From contig CAIFEX010000003.1 of assembly GCA_903789665.1 (NCBI GenBank), positions 1 to 64,000 of the forward strand: DNA of 64,000 nt. The letters run 5' to 3'. The notes under the pieces were generated by a model that saw only the letters and a program-made list of their open reading frames with translations, was not told the origin of the DNA and searched no databases. Positions 8,659-17,317 of the stretch are shown here, one piece after another (position 1 is the first letter of the stretch; each line of letters opens with the position of its first letter). Origin of the DNA: an uncultured Clostridium sp. Lineage in GTDB: Bacteria; Bacillota; Clostridia; Clostridiales; Clostridiaceae. A program made the translations under genes and the position numbers.

Positions 8659-9153
8659 ATGAAAAAAATCTTTTATGTAATTATGGCATCTTTACTTATC
8701 ACATTAAATTTAGTAGGATGTGGAACTAAGCAGCAAGCTAATGGAATTAAAAACAAAACACAAAATATAGAGAACAAAACCAAAAGTGATCTGGCAGAAT
8801 TGCCTAAGAATTTAAAAACCGACATGGGTCCGGGAAAATTTTATATATCCCCATCATCAAATAAATTTAAAGAGGGAAACATTCCAATTATAGACATTAA
8901 GAAAAACACCTCATCCCAAAAAGTAGAAATAAATCCAAGTGAATTCAACAATAAATATCAAAGTTATATATTTATAGATGGTAAATACAATTCCAAGAAA
9001 CAACTGTCCAGCAGTAAATCGGATGTAGAATTAAAAGGGGATAACATCAAAACAGGTAAACATAAAGTAGACGTTGTTCAATTCAATAACAATAAAACAA
9101 CTGATACAGTGCTTACTCACAAAACCACATATTATTACATCAATGTAGTATAA
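8659..9153 (+). CDS. Predicted lipoprotein of unknown function
   Basis: A 164-residue secreted lipoprotein. The N terminus MKKIFYVIMASLLITLNLVGC is a signal peptide ending in a lipobox-like LVGC, so Cys21 should be lipidated. The mature part is Lys/Asn/Ser-rich, with no domain I recognise. I chose ATG at 8659 over an in-frame GTG at 8650 because GGAG at 8646-8649 is placed well for the ATG. It stands alone between two minus-strand operons, with a hairpin terminator after it. Confidence 0.7.
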   Translation: MKKIFYVIMASLLITLNLVGCGTKQQANGIKNKTQNIENKTKSDLAELPKNLKTDMGPGKFYISPSSNKFKEGNIPIIDIKKNTSSQKVEINPSEFNNKYQSYIFIDGKYNSKKQLSSSKSDVELKGDNIKTGKHKVDVVQFNNNKTTDTVLTHKTTYYYINVV

Positions 9154-9155
9154 TT

Positions 9156-9198
9156 AAATGAGTATGGATCTGATTTTTACACAAATCCATACTCATTT
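9156..9198. terminator. Bidirectional terminator
   Basis: Thirteen-base arms AAATGAGTATGGA (9156-9168) and its complement (9186-9198) lie between the converging lipoprotein gene and the ABC permease gene. Confidence 0.75.
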
Positions 9199-9202
9199 CC
9201 AT

Positions 9203-10387
9203 TTATCTATAAATAGCCTTAATTGGATCCAGTTTCGCAGCTTTATATGCGGGAATTATACCGAAGATTATTCCTACGGCAATAGAAGTAATGGATGATC
9301 CCGCCAATATGCCCAATGTCATGACAGGTTTAAAAGGTAAAAAGTTTCCTAAAATAAGGGAAGCAAGATATCCCGTGCCTATTCCGAGAATTCCACCCAT
9401 CCCGGTAATAAATATCGATTCTATTAAAAATTGATATAGAATTGCAGATGGTTTTGCACCTATGGCCCTTCTGATGCCTATTTCACGACGGCGTTCTGTA
9501 ACGGATACATACATTATATTCATTACTCCGATTCCTCCGACAAATAGAGATATTCCAGAAACAACCGCTATGAAAGTAGTTATCCCGCTTATTATCTTTT
9601 CAAAAGCTTTGGAAACAGCCTTGGGATCTCCCTTAGTATAAGTTCCCTTTACATCAGGATGCAGGATTTCCAGCTCTTTTTTCACCTTCTTAAATATGGA
9701 ATCAGAATTATATCCCTGTTTGATATTCACATCAATTGAAGATATTACTGTATCATTTTCCAGAAGATTTTTTGCAAATTCAGGTACATAGTCATACTGC
9801 ATGGCCAATAAGCCAGAGCCTTCTTTCCCAATTCCAACGACCTCAAAATATTCATCTTTTATCTTAATTCCCTTTCCAATTCCTTCATTTACATTATTGC
9901 CAAACAGGGCCTTTGCATGATCTTTCGAAAGTACAACCACATAGTGTTTGAAATCATTGTCCTCCCTGGTTATTCCCCTGCCCGAAACAACACCTGCATT
10001 CCTATCATAATCATTTACCGTTAAATAGGACTGTTTGTTGAAAAAAGTTGCACTTTCAATTACCCCTGTCAGTCCCTCCAAACCGCTGCTGCTTTTATTA
10101 ACCTGTTCTACACCGTCAATATCTTTCAAGTCCTGAAAATCTTTCCGATTAAAAGCTGTAGATGCATCTGAAGAATTTAAATCATAGGGCTCAAAATTAA
10201 CGGTAATGGCATTGGCACCGGTATCCTCAGTCGACTGATTCACCTGTGCTTTCAATCCCTCTCCCACAGAAAGAATTACAACTACGGAACTTATTCCAAT
10301 TATTATCCCTATCATAGTTAAAAATACTCTAAGTTTATGTGTGCGCAAGCTTAAAACCGCACTATGTATGAGCTCCAATAAATTCAT
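9203..10387 (-). CDS. MacB/FtsX-type ABC transporter permease (YknZ-like)
   Basis: A 394-residue permease with the MacB architecture: one N-terminal membrane helix (RVFLTMIGIIIGISSVVVIL near residues 19-38), a large extracytoplasmic MacB core, then three C-terminal helices in an FtsX domain starting near residue 270 (ERRREIGIRRAIGAKPSAIL). It overlaps the ATPase gene by four bases. With the Yip1, adaptor and ATPase genes it mirrors Bacillus subtilis yknWXYZ, which protects against the SdpC toxin. I infer export or resistance to an antimicrobial peptide; substrate unknown. Confidence 0.88.
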   Translation of the reverse strand: MNLLELIHSAVLSLRTHKLRVFLTMIGIIIGISSVVVILSVGEGLKAQVNQSTEDTGANAITVNFEPYDLNSSDASTAFNRKDFQDLKDIDGVEQVNKSSSGLEGLTGVIESATFFNKQSYLTVNDYDRNAGVVSGRGITREDNDFKHYVVVLSKDHAKALFGNNVNEGIGKGIKIKDEYFEVVGIGKEGSGLLAMQYDYVPEFAKNLLENDTVISSIDVNIKQGYNSDSIFKKVKKELEILHPDVKGTYTKGDPKAVSKAFEKIISGITTFIAVVSGISLFVGGIGVMNIMYVSVTERRREIGIRRAIGAKPSAILYQFLIESIFITGMGGILGIGTGYLASLILGNFLPFKPVMTLGILAGSSITSIAVGIIFGIIPAYKAAKLDPIKAIYR

Positions 10388-11064
10388 AAATCATCCTCCC
10401 CAGTGAAAACACCATCTCTGAGGAAAACACAGTGAGTAGCATATTTTCTGAGATCACCGTCGTGGGTTACCATTATAATGGTTTTATTTTGTCTATTGAG
10501 TTTAACCAATATGTCAATAATTTTCAGTCCAGTTTTCCAGTCCAGTGCACCAGTAGGCTCATCTGCAAGAATAAGATCAGAATTATTTACAAGTGCCCTG
10601 GCAATTGAGATACGCTGCTGCTGTCCTCCAGACAGTTCATTTGGGTAGCTCTTAAACTTATTCTCCAACTCGACAGCTTGAAGGCTTTCTTTTACCATGT
10701 CAATTCTCTCACCGGCAGTATATCCACCATGATACAACATTGGAAGCTCAATATTCTGGGCCACTGTCAAAGATTCAATCAAATAAAACTGCTGGAATAT
10801 AAATCCAATATGGCTGTTTCTAAATAAACATCTCTGATTTTCACCCATCTTTGCAACATTCTGTCCATTAAATATATAGCTTCCTTTCTCAAAACCGTCT
10901 AGAAGACCTAGAATATTTAGTAAAGTAGTTTTTCCGCTGCCTGATTTACCCATTATAACTACAAAAGAACCTTTCTCAACTTCAAAATCAAGATCTTTTA
11001 AAACCTGATACTTGCCATACCATTTGCACAACCCTTTAACTTCCAGAAGATGCCGTGCCAACAC
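10384..11064 (-). CDS. MacB-type ABC transporter ATPase (YknY-like)
   Basis: A roughly 226-residue cytoplasmic ATPase powering the adjacent permease. Walker A GKSGSGKTT lies near residues 39-47, the Q-loop at FIFQQF, the signature LSGGQQQRISIARAL and Walker B LILADEPTGALD in order, and the H-loop MVTHD near the end. It starts inside the end of the adaptor gene. I prefer GTG at 11064 because AAGGAAGG is five bases upstream; GTG at 11070 would leave no spacing. Confidence 0.9.
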   Translation of the reverse strand: MLARHLLEVKGLCKWYGKYQVLKDLDFEVEKGSFVVIMGKSGSGKTTLLNILGLLDGFEKGSYIFNGQNVAKMGENQRCLFRNSHIGFIFQQFYLIESLTVAQNIELPMLYHGGYTAGERIDMVKESLQAVELENKFKSYPNELSGGQQQRISIARALVNNSDLILADEPTGALDWKTGLKIIDILVKLNRQNKTIIMVTHDGDLRKYATHCVFLRDGVFTGEDDL

Positions 11065-12082
11065 TGTCACCTTCCTTCATTCCCTGGGACGGATTTTTAA
11101 TAATCTTATCTTCAAAGTTCAAACCACTTTTTACCTGCATATATGTACTATTATATTTTTCAATTTCCACTGGAACTTTCATCAGCTTTTTATTTCTCAC
11201 AAGCCAGACAAATTTATCCCCGCCGCTGTTGAAAACAGAAGATGAAGGAATTTTGGGAAGCTCATTTTCATCAACAGTGGTTCCCTGCACATGAAAACCG
11301 GCATAAACTTCACGCTGATTGCCTATGTCAATATAGACAGGATAATAAGATATATTGGCTCCTGAAGATTGTGTCAAATTTGATGAAGTGCCGCCGGTAT
11401 TACCAGCTTGAGATATCTGTGCCTGCAGCGGTTCGGCATCGATAGATTTAATAGTGCCGCTGAATTCTCTATTCGTGCCATAGACACTGATCTTTATCTT
11501 CTGATTTGTCTTAAGTTTCAATACATCTTTTTCACTGGCATTTGCCACTACCTGCAATTTGGGATCAATCAAAGTCAAAATAACTTTATTGGCATCATTT
11601 TCACCATCTTGAGATATTGAAACAATTCCATCAAATGGAGCTGAAACTTCAGTATAGCGCTTATCCTTAACATCATTCAACTGCTGCTGCAGGCTTGATT
11701 TTTGACTGCCGGCCTGTTGAAGCGCCTGTGGATCAGCCTCAATACCGTTGAGCTGCTGTGAAAGAGTTTCATACTGTTCAATTGCCTGTTCATTTTTATA
11801 CGTGAACAATGTCTGCCCCTTTTTTACATGCTGTTTATCCTCAACATTTACCTTGTCAACAGTTCCCTTGGCTGCATCTTCAAAAAAACTTGTCTTTTTA
11901 ACGTATTGGATTTGTCCATCCAAAAATATATTCTGTTGTTCCGGGACAGAATATACTTCATATTTCATATTATTCCTTTTTACACTTTGCCTGTGGCGAT
12001 TCAAAAAGAATGTTACGGCAAATAATACCACAATTATAAAAACAGCAGAAGCAATGATCAGTACATTTTTTTTATTCTTCAT
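11036..12082 (-). CDS. Periplasmic-adaptor-like (MFP) subunit (YknX-like)
   Basis: A roughly 348-residue membrane fusion protein anchored by one N-terminal helix (VLIIASAVFIIVVLFAVTFF). A biotinyl-lipoyl-like half motif GTVDKVNVEDKQHVKKGQTL lies near residues 73-92, then a short coiled-coil hairpin rich in Gln, then a second half motif SAPFDGIVS. In Gram-positives such adaptors link MacB-type pumps to the cell-wall side. ATG at 12082 has GGAAGG upstream and puts the membrane helix right after a Lys-rich start; an upstream in-frame ATG is less likely. Confidence 0.85.
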   Translation of the reverse strand: MKNKKNVLIIASAVFIIVVLFAVTFFLNRHRQSVKRNNMKYEVYSVPEQQNIFLDGQIQYVKKTSFFEDAAKGTVDKVNVEDKQHVKKGQTLFTYKNEQAIEQYETLSQQLNGIEADPQALQQAGSQKSSLQQQLNDVKDKRYTEVSAPFDGIVSISQDGENDANKVILTLIDPKLQVVANASEKDVLKLKTNQKIKISVYGTNREFSGTIKSIDAEPLQAQISQAGNTGGTSSNLTQSSGANISYYPVYIDIGNQREVYAGFHVQGTTVDENELPKIPSSSVFNSGGDKFVWLVRNKKLMKVPVEIEKYNSTYMQVKSGLNFEDKIIKNPSQGMKEGDSVGTASSGS

Positions 12083-12114
12083 AATAAGTCCATCCTTCCT
12101 CCATTTTATCAAAG

Positions 12115-12795
12115 TCATTTTGCAATTTTAAGATAAGGAAGTAAACCTACAATTACAGTAATTACACAGGAAATTGCGACAATGACAAAGCTTTTTTTCT
12201 TTGACATTTTTCCAACTATCGATATGCCTATAGTCAACAATACTATCTGCCACAGATTGAACACATCATAATTATCTAAAAATCCATTTAGCGCCGTAGG
12301 ATTAATCAAAGAATTAACACCCACAGGTTTCCCTGTAACAGCCATGTAAAGCCATTTCAAAACTTCACCGATAGCTGTAGACATCATACTCAAACAGTAT
12401 ACAGCTACAAGCTGTTTGTACTTTACTCTGGAGCCGAAAATTCTCGTAAGTATCTTGTATATCAAAGCTGCTATGTATATTCCTACAACAGTAACTGCTA
12501 TGGTAGATACTGTTCGTACAGGTATGGAAGTTGCATATTTTACCGATTTTTCTATAATTGCCTGGGACATGTTAGGCGTACCCTGAAGTTTATCCACAAT
12601 TGACTTTCTCAAAATATCTGCAGAAACAGTTGTCTGCATAATATTATAAACCACATCAATTGCAACAACTATGAGCATTGTCCACAGATATCGGGGCTTT
12701 TCTATAAATTCACTAAAAACAGCCGACGGTTTTTTAAAAAAGCAAACAATTTTTTTGTCAATACTCAGTTCTTCCTTATTTTCCTCAATATTCAT
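12115..12795 (-). CDS. Yip1-family membrane protein (YknW-like)
   Basis: A 226-residue integral membrane protein. The soluble start holds CFFKKPSAVFSEFIEKPRYL, typical of bacterial Yip1-domain proteins, followed by about five hydrophobic segments. Its place as first gene before the MFP adaptor, ATPase and MacB permease matches B. subtilis yknW, which assists YknXYZ assembly. The family call is supported by both sequence and order. Confidence 0.8.
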   Translation of the reverse strand: MNIEENKEELSIDKKIVCFFKKPSAVFSEFIEKPRYLWTMLIVVAIDVVYNIMQTTVSADILRKSIVDKLQGTPNMSQAIIEKSVKYATSIPVRTVSTIAVTVVGIYIAALIYKILTRIFGSRVKYKQLVAVYCLSMMSTAIGEVLKWLYMAVTGKPVGVNSLINPTALNGFLDNYDVFNLWQIVLLTIGISIVGKMSKKKSFVIVAISCVITVIVGLLPYLKIAK

Positions 12796-12950
12796 TATCC
12801 GTTCTCAGCAAGCAAGTAAATATACCGCATAAATACTAAAGCTCACTAAAATATTCACTTCCTTTCTCATTTTTAACTTAATATACCTTATACATATTCT
12901 ACACAATATCATAAATTCCTCTTTATATCTTTTATGTAAACAATTGCATC

Positions 12951-13006
12951 AAAAAAAATGGTAAAGTGCTGCAAATCCACTTTCTAAAATAGTTTTACAG
13001 CACTTT
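12951..13006 (-). terminator. Terminator after the M20 gene
   Basis: Arms AAAGTGCTGCAAA (12963-12975) and TTTACAGCACTTT (12994-13006) form a near-perfect hairpin that on the minus strand is followed by eight T residues. It ends the M20/transporter transcript. Confidence 0.8.
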
Positions 13007-13031
13007 AAAGATCTTAACTATATATCATGAT

Positions 13032-14204
13032 TCAAGAAAGAAAATCAATGGCCACTTGGGTATAAGCTGCAGTTCCTATTGGAAGGGCATCTTCATCTAC
13101 ATTGAAATAATTTGAATGGTGGGAATGATTACACCCTTTTTCCTCATTTCTACCACCAAGAAGCATTAATGAACCGGGGATTTTTCCCAGATATTCAGAA
13201 AAATCTTCCGAACCCATTATTCTATCTATATTTATAATCCCATCTTCACCCATAAATTTTTTTATGGATTCTATTGCAGATCTAGTGTATTTAGGTTCAT
13301 TATCAGTCACAGAACACTTGAAATTATAATCAAATTTGTAATCACATCCATAGGCACTGCAAGTATTTTTAATTATCCTCTCCATCCACTTTGGAATTTT
13401 ATTTCTGATATTGACATTGAAAGTCCTGTTCATACCTTCCATTTCAGTGGTACCTGGTGTTATATTAAACCTCTCTCCACCCCTTATAGTTCCTATATTT
13501 ATTACTACGGGACTTCTTACATCATTTATTCTGCTAATTATAGTTTGTATACCCTGAACTATTGCAGAAGAACATACTAAAGAATCAACTCCCTCCCAAG
13601 AGGAAGATCCGTGGCATGACTTTCCAAGCACTTTCAATTTCCAGGTATCTGCACTTGCCATAATAGGTCCTTCTTGCAGTGATACTTTATTTACAGGTAT
13701 ATCCGACCACACATGCATGCCAAAAATATAATCCACGTCCGGGTTTTCAAGAGCTCCTCCCTGCACCATTTGTTTTGCCCCTTCCGCTAACTCTTCCGCA
13801 GGCTGAAATAAAAATTTAACAGTTCCCTTCAACTCATTTTTTCTCTCAGACAACAATTTGGCCGCACCTAAAAGCATGGAAGTATGAAAATCATGCCCAC
13901 AGGCATGCATATAACCTATATTCTCCGATGAAAATGGAAGTCCTGTCTTTTCAGTTACGGACAATGCATCTATATCTGCTCTAAGTGCAATAACATTTCC
14001 CTTTGAATTTCCTTCTAAAATTCCAACTATGCCCGTTTCTCCAATATGATCTACTTTAATACCCATATTAATTAAATTTTGGGCAATTATTTTGGACGTC
14101 CTGTATTCTTTAAATGATTGTTCAGGATGCCTGTGAAAATCCCTTCTTAAATTTACCAACCAATCTTTGATATCTGTTGCTTTACCTAATATGTCACTTT
14201 CCAT
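13032..14204 (-). CDS. M20 family amidohydrolase
   Basis: A 390-residue cytoplasmic metallo-hydrolase of the M20D aminoacylase/hippurate hydrolase group. Motifs are LRADIDALSVTEKTG near residue 75, HACGHDFHTSMLLGAAKLL near 99-117, QPAEE near 134 and HSHHSNYFNVDEDALPIG near the C terminus. It resembles the other M20 protein in this window but sits with a different partner, an 11-12 helix transporter 35 bases upstream. An AGGAGG ribosome binding site precedes ATG. I infer hydrolysis of an imported N-acyl compound. Confidence 0.85.
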   Translation of the reverse strand: MESDILGKATDIKDWLVNLRRDFHRHPEQSFKEYRTSKIIAQNLINMGIKVDHIGETGIVGILEGNSKGNVIALRADIDALSVTEKTGLPFSSENIGYMHACGHDFHTSMLLGAAKLLSERKNELKGTVKFLFQPAEELAEGAKQMVQGGALENPDVDYIFGMHVWSDIPVNKVSLQEGPIMASADTWKLKVLGKSCHGSSSWEGVDSLVCSSAIVQGIQTIISRINDVRSPVVINIGTIRGGERFNITPGTTEMEGMNRTFNVNIRNKIPKWMERIIKNTCSAYGCDYKFDYNFKCSVTDNEPKYTRSAIESIKKFMGEDGIINIDRIMGSEDFSEYLGKIPGSLMLLGGRNEEKGCNHSHHSNYFNVDEDALPIGTAAYTQVAIDFLS

Positions 14205-14239
14205 ATAATAAAACGCCTCCTAAAATTTAAATAAATAAT

Positions 14240-15433
14240 TTATAATAGCTTAAGGAATATGCTGGCTATGATTACAGAAGCAATGGATACAGTCATAAAT
14301 CCACCGACCAGCATCCTCGGGAGCAATATATCTATCAGATAATTTTTTTCCTCTTCCGTAGTGCCTACGGACTTACAGACCTCTGTTGTTATAACATAAT
14401 CTGCCGGGAATCCAAAAAGTGCCGTAAGTGCACAGGCAAAAGCCATCTCCTTTGAAAACCCAAGATGCCTTCCCACAAGCATTGACATTATAAACATGCC
14501 GAGAATTCCCAATATTATAAGCACAATTATAGGACCTATTATTCCCAGAAGCTGTGACGGCGTAACACTGGACAGTTGAGAGAATACATACGCCAAAAGT
14601 CCCAATATAAGCCAGTTGAATACCCCTGCCTTGACAAGGGACTGCTCTTCCAAAAATCCAAGTTCACAAAAAACAACTCCAAGTATGAGGCATATTACAT
14701 ACTGATTTACAGCTCCTCCAGTTAAATTAGACAGCCATCCCGCAAGCATGGACACCAATATCACTTTAAAAAGTATCATTGGTGCAGTCTGATAAGCTTC
14801 AGGAAGTGCGGGTATAAGTTTTTTCCTGCTATTTCCCTCATCCTGAAACATACTTCCTTCTTTAATCACTTTTGGATCGGGACCGCTTTCCCTAAAACCC
14901 TTCACAATCCTTTTGCCTTCTTTCTTTAAACACCAAGAAGTAATGGGATATCCAAAAAAACTGTGAGTTATAAACATTGCTATTGGAAGTACGGCAAGAG
15001 TAGTAATACCTTGGGCTTTCAAGCCCTCGGACATGAGAAGGGCCGCCACTATTCCCCCTGTAAGAGGCGGTGTTGCGGCGATAACCGTATGCCAGTCAAA
15101 CAACAACAGCCCCACACTCATGGTCAAAGCCATAATTCCACATATGCCGCAGATCGCGACTACTACCGCCTTCCACTGTGCTATCAATTTTCTCAGGCTC
15201 ATAAGAGTACCCAGATGTACAAGAAGAAGACTCATGGTAATCTGTATGAACTCTTTGCCAAAAGATGCTCTTACAACTATATCCTTTGGTGCAAATGTCC
15301 AAAACCCTATCAAAAACAGAACAGCCGAGATAAATACCGAAGGAACATAAGCTTTTGTTTTTTCCGACACAACTTCTCCTATCAGTAAAAATGCCATTAC
15401 TATCAGAAAACATTCAACAGATGTAAATACCAT
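14240..15433 (-). CDS. Polytopic membrane transporter, GltS-like in layout
   Basis: About 397 residues with roughly ten membrane segments. I recognise no exact family; the two-half layout and Gly-rich re-entrant-like stretches (TPPLTGGIVAALLMSEGLKA, and ALFGFPADYVITTEVCKS near residue 345) recall sodium/glutamate symporter-type carriers. The start is uncertain: ATG at 15433 fits the GGAAG best, while GTG at 15445 would sit on it. The gene lies between a sigma-54 activator and an M20 hydrolase, so it probably imports that enzyme's substrate. Confidence 0.65.
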   Translation of the reverse strand: MVFTSVECFLIVMAFLLIGEVVSEKTKAYVPSVFISAVLFLIGFWTFAPKDIVVRASFGKEFIQITMSLLLVHLGTLMSLRKLIAQWKAVVVAICGICGIMALTMSVGLLLFDWHTVIAATPPLTGGIVAALLMSEGLKAQGITTLAVLPIAMFITHSFFGYPITSWCLKKEGKRIVKGFRESGPDPKVIKEGSMFQDEGNSRKKLIPALPEAYQTAPMILFKVILVSMLAGWLSNLTGGAVNQYVICLILGVVFCELGFLEEQSLVKAGVFNWLILGLLAYVFSQLSSVTPSQLLGIIGPIIVLIILGILGMFIMSMLVGRHLGFSKEMAFACALTALFGFPADYVITTEVCKSVGTTEEEKNYLIDILLPRMLVGGFMTVSIASVIIASIFLKLL

Positions 15434-15489
15434 TAACAATTTCACTTCCTTTACACTACAAAAAATTTTAATCTTCGTTATTTTTTAAA

Positions 15490-16731
15490 TTACTTGCAAT
15501 ATTTTGATATCAATCTAGAAGCGGTACTCTGTGAAATATTTAAATATCTAGCCACTTTATAAGAACTTTTATATATTTTTTTAGCTTTCCTTACAATTCC
15601 AGCTTTATAATTGTTTATATTTTTATTTAAATCAAATACCTGACGCAGCTTGGGGTCAAGTCGATTCACAATAGCCGTATTTTTATCCACTAACTCAGCT
15701 CTCGATAATCCTGTAATGTTTTCAGGCAAATCCTTTTTAGAAATTATATAATTGGTAAAAGGTGCGTTTATCACCAGGACTTCTAAAGAATTCTCAAGTT
15801 CTCTTATATTGCCCGGCCAGGAATAGTTGTTTAACATTTTTCGTGAATATTCAGATAATTCGATTCTAGTATCATATTTTTTATTAAATAAATTCAAATA
15901 ATAATTCAGCAGTATATTTATATCTTCTTTTCTCTCCCTCAAAGGTGGAATTTTTATTACTCCCAAAGCCAATCTATAATATAGATCCTGTCTAAATACA
16001 CCATTTCTTACAAGCTGAATTAAATTTCGATTTGTAGCTGCTATTATTCTAATATCTACTTTTCTAGGATAAACCGATCCTATGGGAATATAAGTTTTTT
16101 CCTCGACTAATTGGAGCAGTTTTGCCTGTACGGTAGGAGCTAGTTCACCAATTTCATCCAAAAAAAGAGTTCCCATATTAGCTTGTTCCACAAGCCCTTC
16201 CTTACCATTTAAAGAAGCTCCCGTAAAACTTCCTTTTTCATATCCAAACAGCTCCGATTCTATCAGTTCTTCTGGTATGGTAGTACAATTAATAGTTACA
16301 AAGGGTTTATTCTTTCTTAAACTTAAATTATGAATTTTATTTGCCAAAAACGTTTTTCCCGTGCCGGATTCTCCAAGAAGCAGTAAATTAACATCTTTTG
16401 TAGAAAGCTTTTCTACGGATGCAGATAATTTTTTTATTTTTTCACTTCTAAACTCCACAGAATTTGCTGTATTTCTGGTACCAAAACATTTATTCTTTTT
16501 TTTATGTTTCTTAAATCTATAATTTTCATTTATTTTCATCATATAAATTTTACAATGCTGGCATTCAGTCACATATAATTTCCCACAATTCATATTTTCA
16601 AGATAAATTCTAATATTTTTCCCCCTAAGTTGGGAATTTTTCAAGATACTTTCTGCTATAGAATTAAAATCCAGAATCACACCATTTAAATCAGTTATAA
16701 TCGTCCCGGAAGAATAAATATTTAGTAGCAC
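15490..16731 (-). CDS. Sigma-54 activator with TyrR-like C-terminal HTH
   Basis: A 413-residue enhancer-binding protein. A short PAS-like domain (about 1-60) is followed by a Cys-bearing stretch (CGKLYVTECQHCKIY, about 49-63), whose three Cys could bind metal. The AAA+ domain (about 90-330) has GESGTGKT, LFLDEIGEL and a GSFTGA contact loop. The C-terminal SYKVARYLNISQSTASRLI looks like a TyrR-type helix-turn-helix. GTG is the start, after AAGGAGTGG. It lies only about 45-55 bases upstream of the transporter gene and is probably co-transcribed with it. Confidence 0.9.
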   Translation of the reverse strand: MLLNIYSSGTIITDLNGVILDFNSIAESILKNSQLRGKNIRIYLENMNCGKLYVTECQHCKIYMMKINENYRFKKHKKKNKCFGTRNTANSVEFRSEKIKKLSASVEKLSTKDVNLLLLGESGTGKTFLANKIHNLSLRKNKPFVTINCTTIPEELIESELFGYEKGSFTGASLNGKEGLVEQANMGTLFLDEIGELAPTVQAKLLQLVEEKTYIPIGSVYPRKVDIRIIAATNRNLIQLVRNGVFRQDLYYRLALGVIKIPPLRERKEDINILLNYYLNLFNKKYDTRIELSEYSRKMLNNYSWPGNIRELENSLEVLVINAPFTNYIISKKDLPENITGLSRAELVDKNTAIVNRLDPKLRQVFDLNKNINNYKAGIVRKAKKIYKSSYKVARYLNISQSTASRLISKYCK

Positions 16732-16979
16732 TAAGTACCACTCCTTTGTAAATAAGTATTTATTTTCTCAAAATAGTTTGATATTTTTAATTCATATACC
16801 CTTATTTTGAAAATATAATAAATCATATTATATTTCTTTGATTTTATACTTTAACACAATGTTAAGAATCAAAGAATCAAAGATAATTTTCCTTAGGTAC
16901 TTCCATGATCTCCTAAAATACTTCCGAGATTCAAAAGCTTAACGTTTACAGTTACAATAGCCTATCAGAATATTCATCC

Positions 16980-16994
16980 GCAATAAAATTTCCA
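16980..16994 (-). promoter_or_regulatory. Candidate sigma-54 promoter for the activator/transporter/M20 operon
   Basis: The minus strand reads TGGAAATTTTATTGC. The essential GG and GC are present at the right spacing and TTGC is exact, but the -24 box departs from TGGCAC. It would start transcription about 260 bases upstream of the activator gene and imply autogenous control. Confidence 0.4.
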
Positions 16995-17195
16995 ATAACA
17001 GAAATCCACAAAATCACTCCCTTCCAGAAATTTCTTGATTTCAAACAAATATGTTTGTCAATATATAGATGCAACTACCATGCCAGTTACAATAGTAATC
17101 AATTAAAAAAAGCTCCTTTTAAGGGAGAATTCAAGGGTTATAACTATTTTTTCAATACATGTATTATCTAAAAAAAACCGGTATTTTAACTAAAT

Positions 17196-17235
17196 AATTC
17201 AATATTGAATTATTCATCCAACCCAATATTGAATT
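17196..17235. repeat. Palindrome AATTCAATATTGAATT with a second partial copy
   Basis: A perfect 16-base palindrome at 17196-17211 is followed by CAATATTGAATT at 17224-17235, a 12-base exact copy. Paired palindromes of this kind are typical of protein-binding sites. They lie about 210-240 bases upstream of the candidate sigma-54 promoter and could be the enhancer site of the nearby activator. Confidence 0.45.
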
Positions 17236-17254
17236 GTCAAGTCATTTTTGGGTT

Positions 17255-17297
17255 AAAAAATATACCTGAGTTCATGTAAAACTAAACCCAGGTATAT
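17255..17297 (-). terminator. Terminator of the aldehyde dehydrogenase gene
   Basis: Arms ATATACCTG (17260-17268) and CAGGTATAT (17289-17297), followed on the minus strand by six T residues. Confidence 0.75.
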
Positions 17298-17317
17298 CTT
17301 TACTTTAATTGTTCTAA

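Larger units (their letters stand above)
16732..17254. other. Long AT-rich intergenic region
   Basis: No gene of more than a few dozen codons is convincing here. It holds a candidate sigma-54 promoter (16980-16994), an imperfect direct repeat built on TACTTCC near 16900-16935, a short GGAG-type hairpin with a T run on the minus strand near 17105-17125, and the AATTCAATATTGAATT repeats at 17196-17235. The layout suggests control of the activator/transporter/M20 operon. Confidence 0.5.
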
